A DNA stretch of 64,000 nucleotides from an uncultured Ruminococcus sp. (GCA_904393835.1 CAJFNC010000008.1:62001-126000), one strand, 5' to 3'; positions 39,452 through 49,874 are shown, counted from the first letter of the stretch. A program made the numbers and translations. The notes: generated by a model not told the origin, from the sequence alone.

Positions 39452-39486
39452 AAAACGGCTGCCGCAAGCTAAGTTGCAACAGCCGT
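39452..39486 (-). terminator. Terminator after membrane protein
   Basis: ACGGCTG...CAGCCGT hairpin; T-rich on minus side. Confidence 0.7.
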
Positions 39487-39491
39487 AAAAT

Positions 39492-40334
39492 TTATTTTTC
39501 GGTAATATTTTTCTTGATTTTTTTCGGAATAAAGTTCTGAATAAATCCTGCGTGTTTACCCCTGTACTTGAGAAAGAAAAAGCCCGCAACGTTAAATATG
39601 ACAGCGCCGACAAAGTTTACAAGCAAGTCTTTCATAGTGTCAATCAGACCGATGTCGAGGTATCCGCCTATTCCGAGGCTCTTGCCGTTTACAATTGTAT
39701 CGGTAATATCACTAATATTTGTAATATCGTTTGAACCGCCCGACAAAAGTACGGAATTAATGACATTTACAACCGTATCCTTCTGCATATCCTTACCGAA
39801 GAACGTATCCATTGCAAACTCAAAAAATTCCCATACCGTGCCCGCCGTCATTGAAAAGCAGAACGAAAACAGACACACAAACACAGGCGACAAATTCATT
39901 TTGATTTTGTCATTACGATTGAGAATATCAATCAAACCGAAGCCCACGCCTGCGCATATAAAGCCGTTTATGGTATGCAGCACAGTGTCCCACATAGGAA
40001 TTATTTCGTAGAATGCGCCCATTTCGCCCATAATATTTGCGGCGAAAACAAAAATTATCATTACAACTTCAAGCACTGACGGAAGCTCAATGTCGAGCCT
40101 GTTTTCGATAAACGACGGAATCATCAGCAGTAAAAACGACAAAAAGCAGGTCATTGTGTTTTCCCATTTGCCGTTTATAATGCTTATAATAAATACTGCT
40201 GCGATAACTACACGTAAAATAATATAGATTGCCGCCTTGACCTTGTGTTGACGCATTTCCTCAACGTTTAATATTCTTTTTATTCCTTTGGTCTGACCGG
40301 CGGTCGTGTTCTTTTTTTCTCTCTTTTTACCCAT
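39492..40334 (-). CDS. Multi-pass membrane protein, YjdF/DUF2238-like
   Basis: Several TM helices, MWDTVLHTINGFICAGVGFGLIDILNR, TAGTVWEFFEFAMD. Confidence 0.7.
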   Translation of the reverse strand: MGKKREKKNTTAGQTKGIKRILNVEEMRQHKVKAAIYIILRVVIAAVFIISIINGKWENTMTCFLSFLLLMIPSFIENRLDIELPSVLEVVMIIFVFAANIMGEMGAFYEIIPMWDTVLHTINGFICAGVGFGLIDILNRNDKIKMNLSPVFVCLFSFCFSMTAGTVWEFFEFAMDTFFGKDMQKDTVVNVINSVLLSGGSNDITNISDITDTIVNGKSLGIGGYLDIGLIDTMKDLLVNFVGAVIFNVAGFFFLKYRGKHAGFIQNFIPKKIKKNITEK

Positions 40335-40406
40335 TATTCACTCTCCGTTTGCATATATAAATAATTTATGCAAGTAACTTGCACAAAATCCCGTCTTTGC
40401 AAAATT

Positions 40407-40472
40407 TATAATAAACAGGATAATGTACACCCCTCTATAGGCGGCGCCGACTATACAAATTCATTTCCCTGA
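40407..40472 (+). repeat. Dispersed multi-hairpin repeat, copy D (partial)
   Basis: ATAATAAACAGGATAATGTACACCCCTCTATAGGCGGCGCCGACTATACAAATTCA. Confidence 0.7.
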
Positions 40473-40542
40473 TTACCTCAGTATATAACAAAAGCTCTCT
40501 GATTTTACGTTTTAAAATTCAGAGAGTTTGCTGTATTAAATT

Positions 40543-41847
40543 TTACTTATCCTGTTTTTCGTTTTCCTTTTTTGCAGCAAGTTCTCTTTCGAGGTTTTCC
40601 TTGCCGACAGCAAGCATCAGTTTAATTCTGTTTTCCTGGTTAACCTTCGGCGCACCGGGATCGTAGTCGATAGTAACTATGTTTGCGTTTGGCATTACCT
40701 CTTTAATTTTTCTGATAGCTCCCTTGCCGTTGATGTGGTTAGGCAAACAACCGAACGGCTGGGTACATACAATGTTTTCGTAGCCGGTTTCGGCAAGTTC
40801 AAGCATTTCCGCGGTGAGCAGCCAACCCTCGCCCATTTTGCTGCCGTAGCCGATAATGCCCTTTACAAGCTCTTTTGTATGAGCATATTGATGAGGCGGT
40901 ACAAAGCCGTATTTTTTTGCCGCGTCAATCATCAGCCCCTCGAGCTTAGTAATGTAGTTGAGCAGTAATTTGCATACCTTGTACTTGAGGTTGCTGCCTC
41001 CGAACATTTTGTAGTCCTCAATACGGTTGTCAACCTTGAACGATGCAAAGCCCATAAGTCCGGGAACGCAGACCTCGCAGTCCTGCTCTGCCAAAAAGTC
41101 TTCAAGACCGTTATTTGCCATCTTTGAATATTTTACGTAAATTTCGCCGACAATTCCGACTTTTACCTTTGGAGTTTTGTTAAGCTTGATTTGTGCAAAC
41201 GACTTTGTAATTTTGTCGAGATACTCGTCAACTTCCTCAAGCGTGTAACCTTTGCCCTCAATCAAAAGCTGAGACAGCTTCTCAATCCATTCGTCAACAA
41301 GAGCCATACTCTCACCCTTGTTAACCTCGTAGGGCTTTGTCTGGTTTGACAAAAGCATAAGCTGGTCGCCGTACACCACTCCGCCCACAAAACGTCTGAT
41401 AAGCGGCATAGTAAGCGAAAATCCGCTGTTCTTTTCCATACCGAACGAAAGAGAAATTACCGGCACAAACTCAAAGCCCGCCTTTTTGAGGGCTTTTCTC
41501 AAAAGAAAAATGTAGTTTGAAGCACGACAGCCGCCGCCCGTCTGAGTAATCATCAGAGCGGTTTTATGAACGTCGTATTTGCCGCTCTGCAAAGCGTGAA
41601 TAAACTGACCTATTACAAGCAGCGCCGGGTAGCAGGTATCGTTATGAACGTATTTAAGACCGGTTTGAGCAATTTCGGGACCTGTTGTATCCAAAAGCAC
41701 TGATTTGTAGCCGTAGTGAGTAAATACGTTTTGCAGAATTTTAAAGTGAATCGGCGCCATATTCGGCATAAGGATTGTGTATTCCTTTTTCATCTCCTTT
41801 GTAAAAAGCAGACGGCCTGTTTTTTTGTCGTACTTGAGTTCAGCCAT
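40543..41847 (-). CDS. 2-hydroxyacyl-CoA dehydratase D-component-like protein
   Basis: NDTCYPALLVIGQFIHALQSGKYD, MITQTGGGCRASNYIFLLRKALKKAGFE. Confidence 0.85.
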   Translation of the reverse strand: MAELKYDKKTGRLLFTKEMKKEYTILMPNMAPIHFKILQNVFTHYGYKSVLLDTTGPEIAQTGLKYVHNDTCYPALLVIGQFIHALQSGKYDVHKTALMITQTGGGCRASNYIFLLRKALKKAGFEFVPVISLSFGMEKNSGFSLTMPLIRRFVGGVVYGDQLMLLSNQTKPYEVNKGESMALVDEWIEKLSQLLIEGKGYTLEEVDEYLDKITKSFAQIKLNKTPKVKVGIVGEIYVKYSKMANNGLEDFLAEQDCEVCVPGLMGFASFKVDNRIEDYKMFGGSNLKYKVCKLLLNYITKLEGLMIDAAKKYGFVPPHQYAHTKELVKGIIGYGSKMGEGWLLTAEMLELAETGYENIVCTQPFGCLPNHINGKGAIRKIKEVMPNANIVTIDYDPGAPKVNQENRIKLMLAVGKENLERELAAKKENEKQDK

Positions 41848-41867
41848 AAATAAGTCCTTTCAAAATA

Positions 41868-44771
41868 TCAATCGTTTTCAATAGCCGCAAGCAAGCTGCG
41901 GATACGGATTTTAACGGCACCCAGATTGGTAATTTCATCAATTTTTATCTGAGTATAGATTTTGTTTTTGCTTTCCAAAATTTCACGAACCTCATCGGTA
42001 GTGATGGCGTCAACGCCGCAGCCGAAAGATACCAGCTGTATAAGCTCCATATCCTTGCGTGTTGTCACATACTTAGCCGCCGCGTATAAACGAGAGTGAT
42101 ATGTCCACTGGTTAAGCACGTGTGTGTTGAATTTTTCAACACGAGGAGAAACTACGTCCTCGCTGACAATTGCGACGTCAAAGCTTGAAATAAGCTTGTC
42201 AATTCCGTGGTTTATTTCAGGGTCAACGTGGTATGGTCTGCCCGCCAACACAAAAATCTTTTTGCCCTCTTTTTCCGCCTTTTCAATAATTTCGTTACCC
42301 TTGGCGATGATTTTTTCACGGAAATTCTTTTCTTCCTCATACGCCTTTGAAGCCGCCGCTCTGACCTCGTTAAGAGTCAGGTCGGGGAAGTGCTGAGACA
42401 GGCACTCATACGCCTTCTGCGGAAAATCCTTTGGACGGTGAATACCGAAATATTCATTGATATAGTGCACCTTGTTGATGTCCTTCATATTGTTTTTGAT
42501 AACCTCGGGATAGTAAGCAACTACAGGGCAATTGTAGTGGTTGTCTCCCAAATGATCGTCAAAGTTGTATGAAAGGCACGGGTAAAAAATTGTCTGAGCG
42601 CCCATATCAATAAGCGTCTGCACATGACCGTGCATAAGCTTTGCGGGGAAGCAAACTGTATCGCTGGGGATTGTCTGCTGACCTCTTTGGTAGAGCTTTC
42701 TTGAAGAATAGGGCGACTTGAACACCTCGAATTTGAGTTCCGTAAAAAATCTGTACCAGAACGGATACAACTCAAACATATTAAGTCCCATCGGTATTCC
42801 CAGCTTGCCTCTGAGTCCTTCCACGGGCTTGTAGGAGTCAAGCAGGTTTATTTTATACTCGTAGATGTTCATACCCGTTGCCGGAGCGCGTTTTGTAATC
42901 GGCCTTTCGCATCTGTTGCCTGCTATAAACTTTCTCCCGCCGCCGAAGCTGTTGATTGTAAGGCGGCAGTTGTTGTTGCACAGGCCGCAGTTTGCCACCT
43001 TTATTTCGTGAACAAAGTTCTTTAAATCTTCCTTTGTCGCAAGCTTGCTTTTACCCTGCGCCTTTGACTTTTTCTTTGAGTAAAGAGCGGCGCCGTAAGC
43101 ACCCATAAGCCCTGCAATGTTCGGACGTACAACCTCTACGCCCATTTCCTGCTCAAACGCTCTCAAAACAGCGTCGTTTAAAAAAGTACCGCCCTGAACA
43201 ACGACTTTTTTGCCGAGCTCGTCGGGGCTTGACGCTCTGATTACCTTGTAAAGAGCGTTTTTAACTACGCTCAGCGACAAACCTGCCGAAATATCCTCGA
43301 TTGTGGCACCGTCTTTCTGAGCCTGTTTAACGCTTGAATTCATAAATACCGTACAGCGCGAGCCCAAATCTACGGGACGCTTTGCAAAAAGTCCCAGCTT
43401 CGCAAAATCGGCAATATTATAACCGAGCGCATTCGCAAAGGTTTGCAAAAAGCTTCCGCAGCCGGAGGAACACGCCTCGTTGAGAAAGATGTTGTCGATT
43501 GCGCCGTTGTGTATTTTAAAGCATTTGATGTCCTGTCCGCCGATGTCGATAATAAACTCAACGTCGGGCATAAAATATTTTGCCGCGGTAAAGTGAGCCA
43601 TTGTCTCCACTATTCCGTAGTCAACGTCAAATGCGTTTTTGATAATGTCCTCTCCGTATCCGGTAACCGCAGATGAAACAATGTTAATGTCGGGATTAAT
43701 TTCATATATTTCCTCAAGAAATGCTTTGATAATCTCAACCGGGTTGCCGTTTGACGGCATATATTTTGAGTAAAGCAGTTCGCCGTCATCGTTTAATACA
43801 ACGCCCTTTACCGTTGTTGAACCGGCGTCCATTCCGACGTAAGCCTTGCCTGTATAGCCCTTGAGCTCTTTTTGCTTTACGTCAGCTTTTGCGTGGCGCG
43901 CTTTAAACTCCTCGTACTCCTGCTCATTGTTAAAAAGCGGCGGATTAAAAGCAAAGTTATCGGAGCCTTTGTAATTTTTAACCTGCTCCTCCACCTTGTC
44001 AAAGTCAATTGTCTCGGTTGCGCAAAGCGCCGCGCCGCAGGCAACAAAGTAGAGTGAGTTTTCGGGGCAAACTCCTTTTATTCCCAAGGTTCTGTCAAAA
44101 CAGTTTCTCAGCTCGCTCATAAACGTAAGAGGTCCGCCGAGATAAACTACGTTTCCTTCAATCTCTCTGCCCTGAGCCAAACCCGCAATCGTCTGGTTGA
44201 CAACGGCGTTAAAGATACTTTCGGCAATGTCGCTCTTGCGTGCGCCCTGGTTGAGCAGGGGCTGAACGTCTGTCTTTGCAAATACGCCGCACCTGGAAGC
44301 AATGGTATATGTTTTTTCATGCTGCTTTGCAAGGTCGTCAAGCTTTTCAAGCGGAACGTCGAGCAATGTTGCCATCTGGTCGATAAACGCGCCCGTACCG
44401 CCGGCACAGGTCCCGTTCATTCTTACCTCAAGTCCGTTGGTGAGGAACAAAATCTTTGCGTCCTCGCCTCCCAGCTCAATTACAACATCGGTGCCCGGCA
44501 AAAATGTATTGGCGGCAACTCTTGTCGCATACACCTCCTGCACAAATTCGATTCCGCAGGTTTCGGCAACGCCCATACCGGCTGAACCCGACATTGCAAC
44601 ATCGGCCTTTTCAACGCCCGGCACTTTGTTGCGAACGGTTTCAAGAATTTCCGCAGTTTTTTCAATAATCTGCGAAAAATGACGCTCGTAGGTGCTGTAA
44701 ATCAATTTGTTGTTGTCATCAAGCACAACGCATTTAATTGTTGTTGAGCCTATATCGAGTCCTAATTTCAA
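41868..44771 (-). CDS. Large acyl-CoA dehydratase activase: two ASKHA (BadF/BadG/HgdC) domains plus DUF2229-like C-terminus
   Basis: LGLDIGSTTIKCVVLDDN and AYVGMDAGSTTVKGVVLNDD; NGTCAGGTGAFIDQMA and NEACSSGCGSFLQTFA; GLCNNNCRLTINSF; TTG 44771 with GGAGG preferred start. Confidence 0.88.
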   Translation of the reverse strand: MKLGLDIGSTTIKCVVLDDNNKLIYSTYERHFSQIIEKTAEILETVRNKVPGVEKADVAMSGSAGMGVAETCGIEFVQEVYATRVAANTFLPGTDVVIELGGEDAKILFLTNGLEVRMNGTCAGGTGAFIDQMATLLDVPLEKLDDLAKQHEKTYTIASRCGVFAKTDVQPLLNQGARKSDIAESIFNAVVNQTIAGLAQGREIEGNVVYLGGPLTFMSELRNCFDRTLGIKGVCPENSLYFVACGAALCATETIDFDKVEEQVKNYKGSDNFAFNPPLFNNEQEYEEFKARHAKADVKQKELKGYTGKAYVGMDAGSTTVKGVVLNDDGELLYSKYMPSNGNPVEIIKAFLEEIYEINPDINIVSSAVTGYGEDIIKNAFDVDYGIVETMAHFTAAKYFMPDVEFIIDIGGQDIKCFKIHNGAIDNIFLNEACSSGCGSFLQTFANALGYNIADFAKLGLFAKRPVDLGSRCTVFMNSSVKQAQKDGATIEDISAGLSLSVVKNALYKVIRASSPDELGKKVVVQGGTFLNDAVLRAFEQEMGVEVVRPNIAGLMGAYGAALYSKKKSKAQGKSKLATKEDLKNFVHEIKVANCGLCNNNCRLTINSFGGGRKFIAGNRCERPITKRAPATGMNIYEYKINLLDSYKPVEGLRGKLGIPMGLNMFELYPFWYRFFTELKFEVFKSPYSSRKLYQRGQQTIPSDTVCFPAKLMHGHVQTLIDMGAQTIFYPCLSYNFDDHLGDNHYNCPVVAYYPEVIKNNMKDINKVHYINEYFGIHRPKDFPQKAYECLSQHFPDLTLNEVRAAASKAYEEEKNFREKIIAKGNEIIEKAEKEGKKIFVLAGRPYHVDPEINHGIDKLISSFDVAIVSEDVVSPRVEKFNTHVLNQWTYHSRLYAAAKYVTTRKDMELIQLVSFGCGVDAITTDEVREILESKNKIYTQIKIDEITNLGAVKIRIRSLLAAIEND

Positions 44772-44990
44772 AAACGCCGCCTCCGATTTTTTAATAAAAT
44801 TAAAATGTTTGATAAACACTGATTTTAATATTGTTACACTTTTTAATTATAATATTTTTAACGCTCTTTTTAATTCCATAAAAGAAAATAATATTCTTTG
44901 AGTAATTTTACCATTTATCAAAAATAAAATCAATATACACTTGTAAAAAAATGTTGATACGTAAAAATTAAATCAACCGCAAAGTAAATA

Positions 44991-45013
44991 ATCCCTGCCG
45001 AAACAGCAGGGAT
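44991..45013 (-). terminator. Hairpin ATCCCTGC...GCAGGGAT
   Basis: 8-bp perfect stem downstream of 45140-45688 and repeat copy E. Confidence 0.65.
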
Positions 45014-45014
45014 T

Positions 45015-45140
45015 CATAATAAACAGTATAATATCCTCCACGTATAGATGCGGGAAAAATTACCAAAATTCAGCGGCGGAATACAATCACCCACTGAATT
45101 TGAAGCGCAGTGCGCTGCTTGCTTTGACAAAAGCGTTAAT
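45015..45140 (+). repeat. Dispersed multi-hairpin repeat, copy E
   Basis: CATAATAAACAGTATAATATCCTCCACGTATAGATGCGGGAAAAATTACCAAAATTCAGCGGCGGAATACAATCACCCACTGAATTTGAAGCGCAGTGCGCTGCTTGCTTTGACAAAAGCGTTAAT. Confidence 0.8.
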
Positions 45141-45688
45141 CAAAAAAGTTCGCCGTCGGGTTCTTCCTCGTCTGCGTCTGTCTGATCCATACCGGCAGCG
45201 GACTGCTCGGCATTTGCGCAGTCGCAGGAGTTTTCTTCGGAATTTTTCTCAGCGGGCTTTTCGTCTTTTTCAAACGGGGACGAGTCATACTCGTTTTCAT
45301 TTGAGCAGGCAACCGTAATATCTACCAAATCGTCCGAGTTGTAATTTTTATTTTCGGTCGCACCGTAGAAAATATCGTTGCGGCTGTCAACAATTTTTCT
45401 GTAACATTCTCTTGCCTTGGCAATTTTTGCCTTTGAGCTTTCAATCAGTTCAAAGAGCTTTTTCTCTTTTTCCTGCGAAATTTCAGCGCCCTTTTGCTTA
45501 TTTTCGTAGTACTGCTTGCCCAAAGCAATGTATGCCCTGTTCATAAGCTCACTCTCGTTTTTCATAATTGTTCTCAAACGATTGAGCTTTGCGTTTACTC
45601 TGTTCTTTTCAACAACGGTGTGAGCCGCAGATGAAATTGTATCAACAGCTGTATTTACTGTTCCGAGTACTGTATTCAAAATATTCAT
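45140..45688 (-). CDS. Uncharacterised acidic-tail helical protein
   Basis: Helical N-terminus, Asp/Glu-rich C-terminus, RBS GGAGAAT upstream. Confidence 0.7.
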   Translation of the reverse strand: MNILNTVLGTVNTAVDTISSAAHTVVEKNRVNAKLNRLRTIMKNESELMNRAYIALGKQYYENKQKGAEISQEKEKKLFELIESSKAKIAKARECYRKIVDSRNDIFYGATENKNYNSDDLVDITVACSNENEYDSSPFEKDEKPAEKNSEENSCDCANAEQSAAGMDQTDADEEEPDGELF

Positions 45689-45855
45689 ATTACATTCTCC
45701 TTAATCAAAACACTTTGTGATAAAGACAGTTTGGTAATCATAGTTACTTCTAATATTATTATGACAGATATTTTTGATAAAATCAACTATTTTTTTAAAA
45801 TTACTTGTTTAAATTCATATCAGTTGATATAATTATTGCTAAAGAGGTGTATTCA

Positions 45856-46554
45856 ATGCCAAAAAGCATTATCAACAAAGCAATAGTATGCCCGATGTGC
45901 GGAGAACTCAGCAGGGCAGAAATATATACAAGCGTAAATTCCACGCTTTCAAAGGAACTTCGCAACAGGGTTTTAAGCGGCGAGCTTTTTTCGTGGACCT
46001 GCCCGTCGTGCAATTACCACGCGCGCCTTACTTACCCTATTTTATACAACGATATGAAAAACCGCTTTATGGTGTACCTTATTCCGAAAATCGACAGGTA
46101 TCAGCTCTGCGACAAAGAGCTTGAGGCGAAGTATTCAAATTTGCGTAATATCAACAAGCGTATTGTACCCAATTTTAATACATTTAAAGAAAAAATATTT
46201 ATTTTTGAATCCGGACTCGACGATATGGCAGTTGAGCTTACCAAGCTTGCAATCGGTCAGACAGTTTCCAAAAAACTGGGCGGATCCAAAATTTCCGACG
46301 GCTATCTGTCACTTTACGACCGTGAGTCAAACACTATGGGTTTCACCTACTTTGTCGGCTCGGATAATGTGCCGTATGTTCAGACCGCAAGGCTTGAAAT
46401 TTACGGCAAGTCAAAGGATATTATTGACCGATTCGCAGTCAAGGACAAAAAGCTTAAGGGCTTTATAAAAATTGACCGTGAGTGGGCAGAAAATATTCTT
46501 TACCGCTACAAGCGAGCAAAACATATTGAAAAACTTAACAAGCTTAAAGAGTAA
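45856..46554 (+). CDS. CpXC-domain protein
   Basis: IVCPMCGELSRAEIYTSVNS...FSWTCPSCNYHARLTYPILYND. Confidence 0.75.
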   Translation: MPKSIINKAIVCPMCGELSRAEIYTSVNSTLSKELRNRVLSGELFSWTCPSCNYHARLTYPILYNDMKNRFMVYLIPKIDRYQLCDKELEAKYSNLRNINKRIVPNFNTFKEKIFIFESGLDDMAVELTKLAIGQTVSKKLGGSKISDGYLSLYDRESNTMGFTYFVGSDNVPYVQTARLEIYGKSKDIIDRFAVKDKKLKGFIKIDREWAENILYRYKRAKHIEKLNKLKE

Positions 46555-46562
46555 TAATTTTA

Positions 46563-46592
46563 ACGGCGGCTGAACTATTTCGGCCGCCTCTT
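46563..46592 (+). terminator. Terminator after CpXC gene
   Basis: GGCGGC...GCCGCC followed by TCTTT. Confidence 0.6.
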
Positions 46593-46682
46593 TAATTAAA
46601 TACACGTTTTAAGCAAAAAGGCCGCACGGCAATACCCGTGCAGCCCCCTATTTTTCATATACCTATATACTAAATTTACTTG

Positions 46683-47372
46683 TTATTTACCTGCTTTTGC
46701 GGGAATACCCAAAACTCGTCTTATCTTAAAGCCCTCAAGTCTTACGTATGCCGCAACGGAAAGAAGAATCGGAATAAAACAGAACCAAATACTGTATGTG
46801 CTGCAAAACACGCTTGTTACACACGAAAGAGCCGCTCCCGCGTGGAAACAGAGAAGCGTCATCCAGTAAAAACGTGTTTTTTCGAGCATTTTTTTGTCCT
46901 TATCCATTATATAGCTTACAAGCGATGTTGTAGCCTGACGGACATTGTTTGACGAAAAAACCGTCGCGCTTGCATAGCCGCCTGCCGTGCCGAACGCGTT
47001 CCACTGAACCGGAGTTACAAACAAAATCGGCAATACCGCGATATACGGATTTATAACATGAGGAAACATTCCCATAAATATAACCGCGCAGATCGTCATT
47101 ATCAAACTGATTGCCCTTATATCGGCTTTGAGATGGCGCGTTGCCAAAACATAAAATATATTGCCCGCCATAAAAGCTGCCAAACCCGCAACAAGGAATA
47201 ATATTCCGGAAAAATCCGCGCTGAATATCTTGCAGACAATGTGTATAAGATTAGCGGTCTGAGCGTTGCCGAAAACATCGTTGTGATTAAATATCGCGTA
47301 ACACCCCAAAAAACCGCCGATTGCGCTCACCGCGTGGTGAAGCGTCATCTCTCTTTTTTTCTTCCTATCCAT
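46683..47372 (-). CDS. YoaK/DUF1275 family membrane protein
   Basis: Six TM-like segments, AIGGFLGCYAIFNHNDVFGNAQTANLIHI. Confidence 0.8.
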   Translation of the reverse strand: MDRKKKREMTLHHAVSAIGGFLGCYAIFNHNDVFGNAQTANLIHIVCKIFSADFSGILFLVAGLAAFMAGNIFYVLATRHLKADIRAISLIMTICAVIFMGMFPHVINPYIAVLPILFVTPVQWNAFGTAGGYASATVFSSNNVRQATTSLVSYIMDKDKKMLEKTRFYWMTLLCFHAGAALSCVTSVFCSTYSIWFCFIPILLSVAAYVRLEGFKIRRVLGIPAKAGK

Positions 47373-47480
47373 TTTATCATCCTCAAAATTCTTAACTACT
47401 CTTATACCGTAAATTATTATAGCACATTGACTTTACAGATTAAAATACATATAATATATGTATTATTATATCAAAAAGGT

Positions 47481-48395
47481 ATGGTGAACGGTTTGGATAT
47501 TAAAGATTTAAAATATTTTTTGGCTGTCGCCCAGGAGGGAACAGTTACAAAAGCGTCAAAAAAGCTCTGTATTTCTCAGCCTCCGCTGAGCCGTCAACTC
47601 AAAGATTTGGAGGAGGAGCTCGGCGTTACGCTGTTCTACCGAGGCAAACGCCACATTGAGCTGAGCGAAGAGGGGGTTTACCTCAAACAACAGGCGGAAG
47701 AAATTTTGTCGCTTGTTGATATAACCGAGCAGCAGCTCAAGATGAGCAACTGCGGCACAATGGGTACAATTTCAATCGGCGCAACCGAGGGATGCGGCGC
47801 CGGCGTGCTCTCGGACATTATCGTGAAATTTCACGAACTTTACCCCGACGTAAACTACAACGTGTGGTGCTCAAGCAGCCAGGAAATCGGCGAAAGGCTG
47901 TCAAAGGGACTGTTTGACATAGGTATAATACGCGAGCCGTTTAACTCGGCAAAATTTGACAGCCTGTTTCTGCGTAAAGAGGCATGGCTGATAATTATGA
48001 GCAAAAACCATCCTCTTGCCCAAAAAGAGGGCGATGAAATTGAGCTTTCCGACTTGGCAGATACAAACCTTATTGTACCCTCACGCACCCCGATGGTGGA
48101 CGCCATAAACAGCTGGTTTAACGAACAGGGCACAAAACGTAAAATCATCTGCCGCTATAATACTCTTGCCAGTGTGCTCACCCTGATTGAGCACGGTCTC
48201 GGCGTTGCAATTACAACCGAGTCGGCATACTATTTTACAAACTCCGACAAATTTGTTTACAAGACTATTTCCAATCCGAAGCACTATTCCAATCTGCTGA
48301 TAATCAAACGCCGTCACAAGGTGATGTCGGCGTCCGCCACCTGCTTTTGGAATTATGTGCAGGATAACGCCGAGCTGTTTGAGCAGCATGACTGA
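47481..48395 (+). CDS. LysR family transcriptional regulator
   Basis: LDIKDLKYFLAVAQEGTVTKASKKLCISQPPLSRQLKDLEEELGVTLFYR; internal ATG 47481 preferred over track start. Confidence 0.93.
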   Translation: MVNGLDIKDLKYFLAVAQEGTVTKASKKLCISQPPLSRQLKDLEEELGVTLFYRGKRHIELSEEGVYLKQQAEEILSLVDITEQQLKMSNCGTMGTISIGATEGCGAGVLSDIIVKFHELYPDVNYNVWCSSSQEIGERLSKGLFDIGIIREPFNSAKFDSLFLRKEAWLIIMSKNHPLAQKEGDEIELSDLADTNLIVPSRTPMVDAINSWFNEQGTKRKIICRYNTLASVLTLIEHGLGVAITTESAYYFTNSDKFVYKTISNPKHYSNLLIIKRRHKVMSASATCFWNYVQDNAELFEQHD

Positions 48396-48460
48396 TAAAT
48401 GTTCAATTTAATAAATCGCACGGCATTTGCAAACTGTCTGCCGTTATCACCATAACAAAA

Positions 48461-48483
48461 AGCACAAGGGCTTTCCTTGTGCT
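48461..48483. terminator. Bidirectional terminator
   Basis: AAAAAGCACAAGGgctttCCTTGTGCTTTTT. Confidence 0.85.
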
Positions 48484-48503
48484 TTTTACTTGCTTAAAAT
48501 AAC

Positions 48504-49874
48504 TTATCTGTCCTCAAGCGGAACATATTTTTTTTGCTTTGAAATGCTCATATATGCGGGACGGATAATCTTGCCGCCGTTTACGAGCTCTTCAAGACGG
48601 TGTGCGCTCCAGCCTGCAATACGAGCAGTTGCAAACAACGGTGTGTAAATCTCACTGGGAATGTTAAGCATACTGTAAAGCAAACCGCTGTAAAAATCTA
48701 CGTTAGACGCAACACCCTTGTAGATTTTTCTCTTTTTGCCGATAACCTGCGGAGCAAGCCTTTCAACCCTTTCGTAAAGGTCAAATTCTCTGTTGTAGCC
48801 CTCTGCCTCTGCAAGACGCTGCACAGATCCTTTGAGAATCTGCTGTCTGGGGTCGGAAATTGTGTAAACCGCGTGGCCCATACCGTAGATAAGACCCTTT
48901 TTATCAAACGCTTTTTTGTCGAGGATTTTTTCAAGGTAATCCGCAATTGCTTCGTCGTCTTTCCAGTCGCTTACGTTTGCCTTTAAGTCCTCAAACATTT
49001 CGTAAACCTTTACATTTGCGCCGCCGTGCTTTGGACCTTTAAGTGACGCCAGAGCCGCCGCAATAGCGGAATACGTGTCTGTTCCGGAAGAGGTTACTAC
49101 GTGGGTGGTAAATGTTGAGTTATTACCGCCGCCGTGTTCCATATGGAGAATAAGTGCCATATCAAGCACCTTTGCCTCAAGCGGAGTGTACTTTCTGTCG
49201 GGTCTTAAAAGCGACAAAATAACCTCTGCCGTTGACATTGACGGGTCGGCGCGGTGAATGTACAAACTCTTGTCACGCAGATAGTGGTTGTATGCGTGGT
49301 AGCCGTAAACAGTCAAAAGCGGGAATACCGAGATAAGCTGAATTGACTGTCTCAAAACATTGTTAATGCTTGTGTCGTTCGGTTTTTTGTCATAACAGAA
49401 CAGAGTAAGCACACTGCGTGCGATTGAATTCATCATATCTTCACTCGGCGCTTTCAAGATTACGTCGCGAACAAAGTTTGACGGCAATGTTCTGTACTGC
49501 ACCAAAAGTTCCTTGAAATCGTGCAGTTCCTTAGCATTTGGCATTTCGCCGAAAAGCAAAAGGTAAACCACTTCTTCAAAGCCGTAACGGTTGTCTTCGT
49601 TAATTCCTTTAATAATATCCTTAATATTGTAGCCTCTGTAATAAAGTTCGCCTTCACATGGAACCATCTTTCCGTCAACATTCTTACTCTGAATAATTGT
49701 GGAAATATCCGTAAGTCCTGTAAGTACACCCCTGCCGTCGAGGTCACGTAAGCCTCGCTTTACATTATACTTTGTGTAAAGTTCCGAATCAATAATGGAG
49801 TTTGATGTTACTTTTTCTGCCAGCATGTCAATCTCGGGGGTATTGTCTGAATATTCTCTAATCTGAGACACCAT
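48504..49874 (-). CDS. Citrate/2-methylcitrate synthase family
   Basis: LYYRGYNIKDIIKG, LALILHMEHGGGNNSTF-type region, GPKHGGANVKVYEM, GMGHAVYTISDPR. Confidence 0.93.
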   Translation of the reverse strand: MVSQIREYSDNTPEIDMLAEKVTSNSIIDSELYTKYNVKRGLRDLDGRGVLTGLTDISTIIQSKNVDGKMVPCEGELYYRGYNIKDIIKGINEDNRYGFEEVVYLLLFGEMPNAKELHDFKELLVQYRTLPSNFVRDVILKAPSEDMMNSIARSVLTLFCYDKKPNDTSINNVLRQSIQLISVFPLLTVYGYHAYNHYLRDKSLYIHRADPSMSTAEVILSLLRPDRKYTPLEAKVLDMALILHMEHGGGNNSTFTTHVVTSSGTDTYSAIAAALASLKGPKHGGANVKVYEMFEDLKANVSDWKDDEAIADYLEKILDKKAFDKKGLIYGMGHAVYTISDPRQQILKGSVQRLAEAEGYNREFDLYERVERLAPQVIGKKRKIYKGVASNVDFYSGLLYSMLNIPSEIYTPLFATARIAGWSAHRLEELVNGGKIIRPAYMSISKQKKYVPLEDR

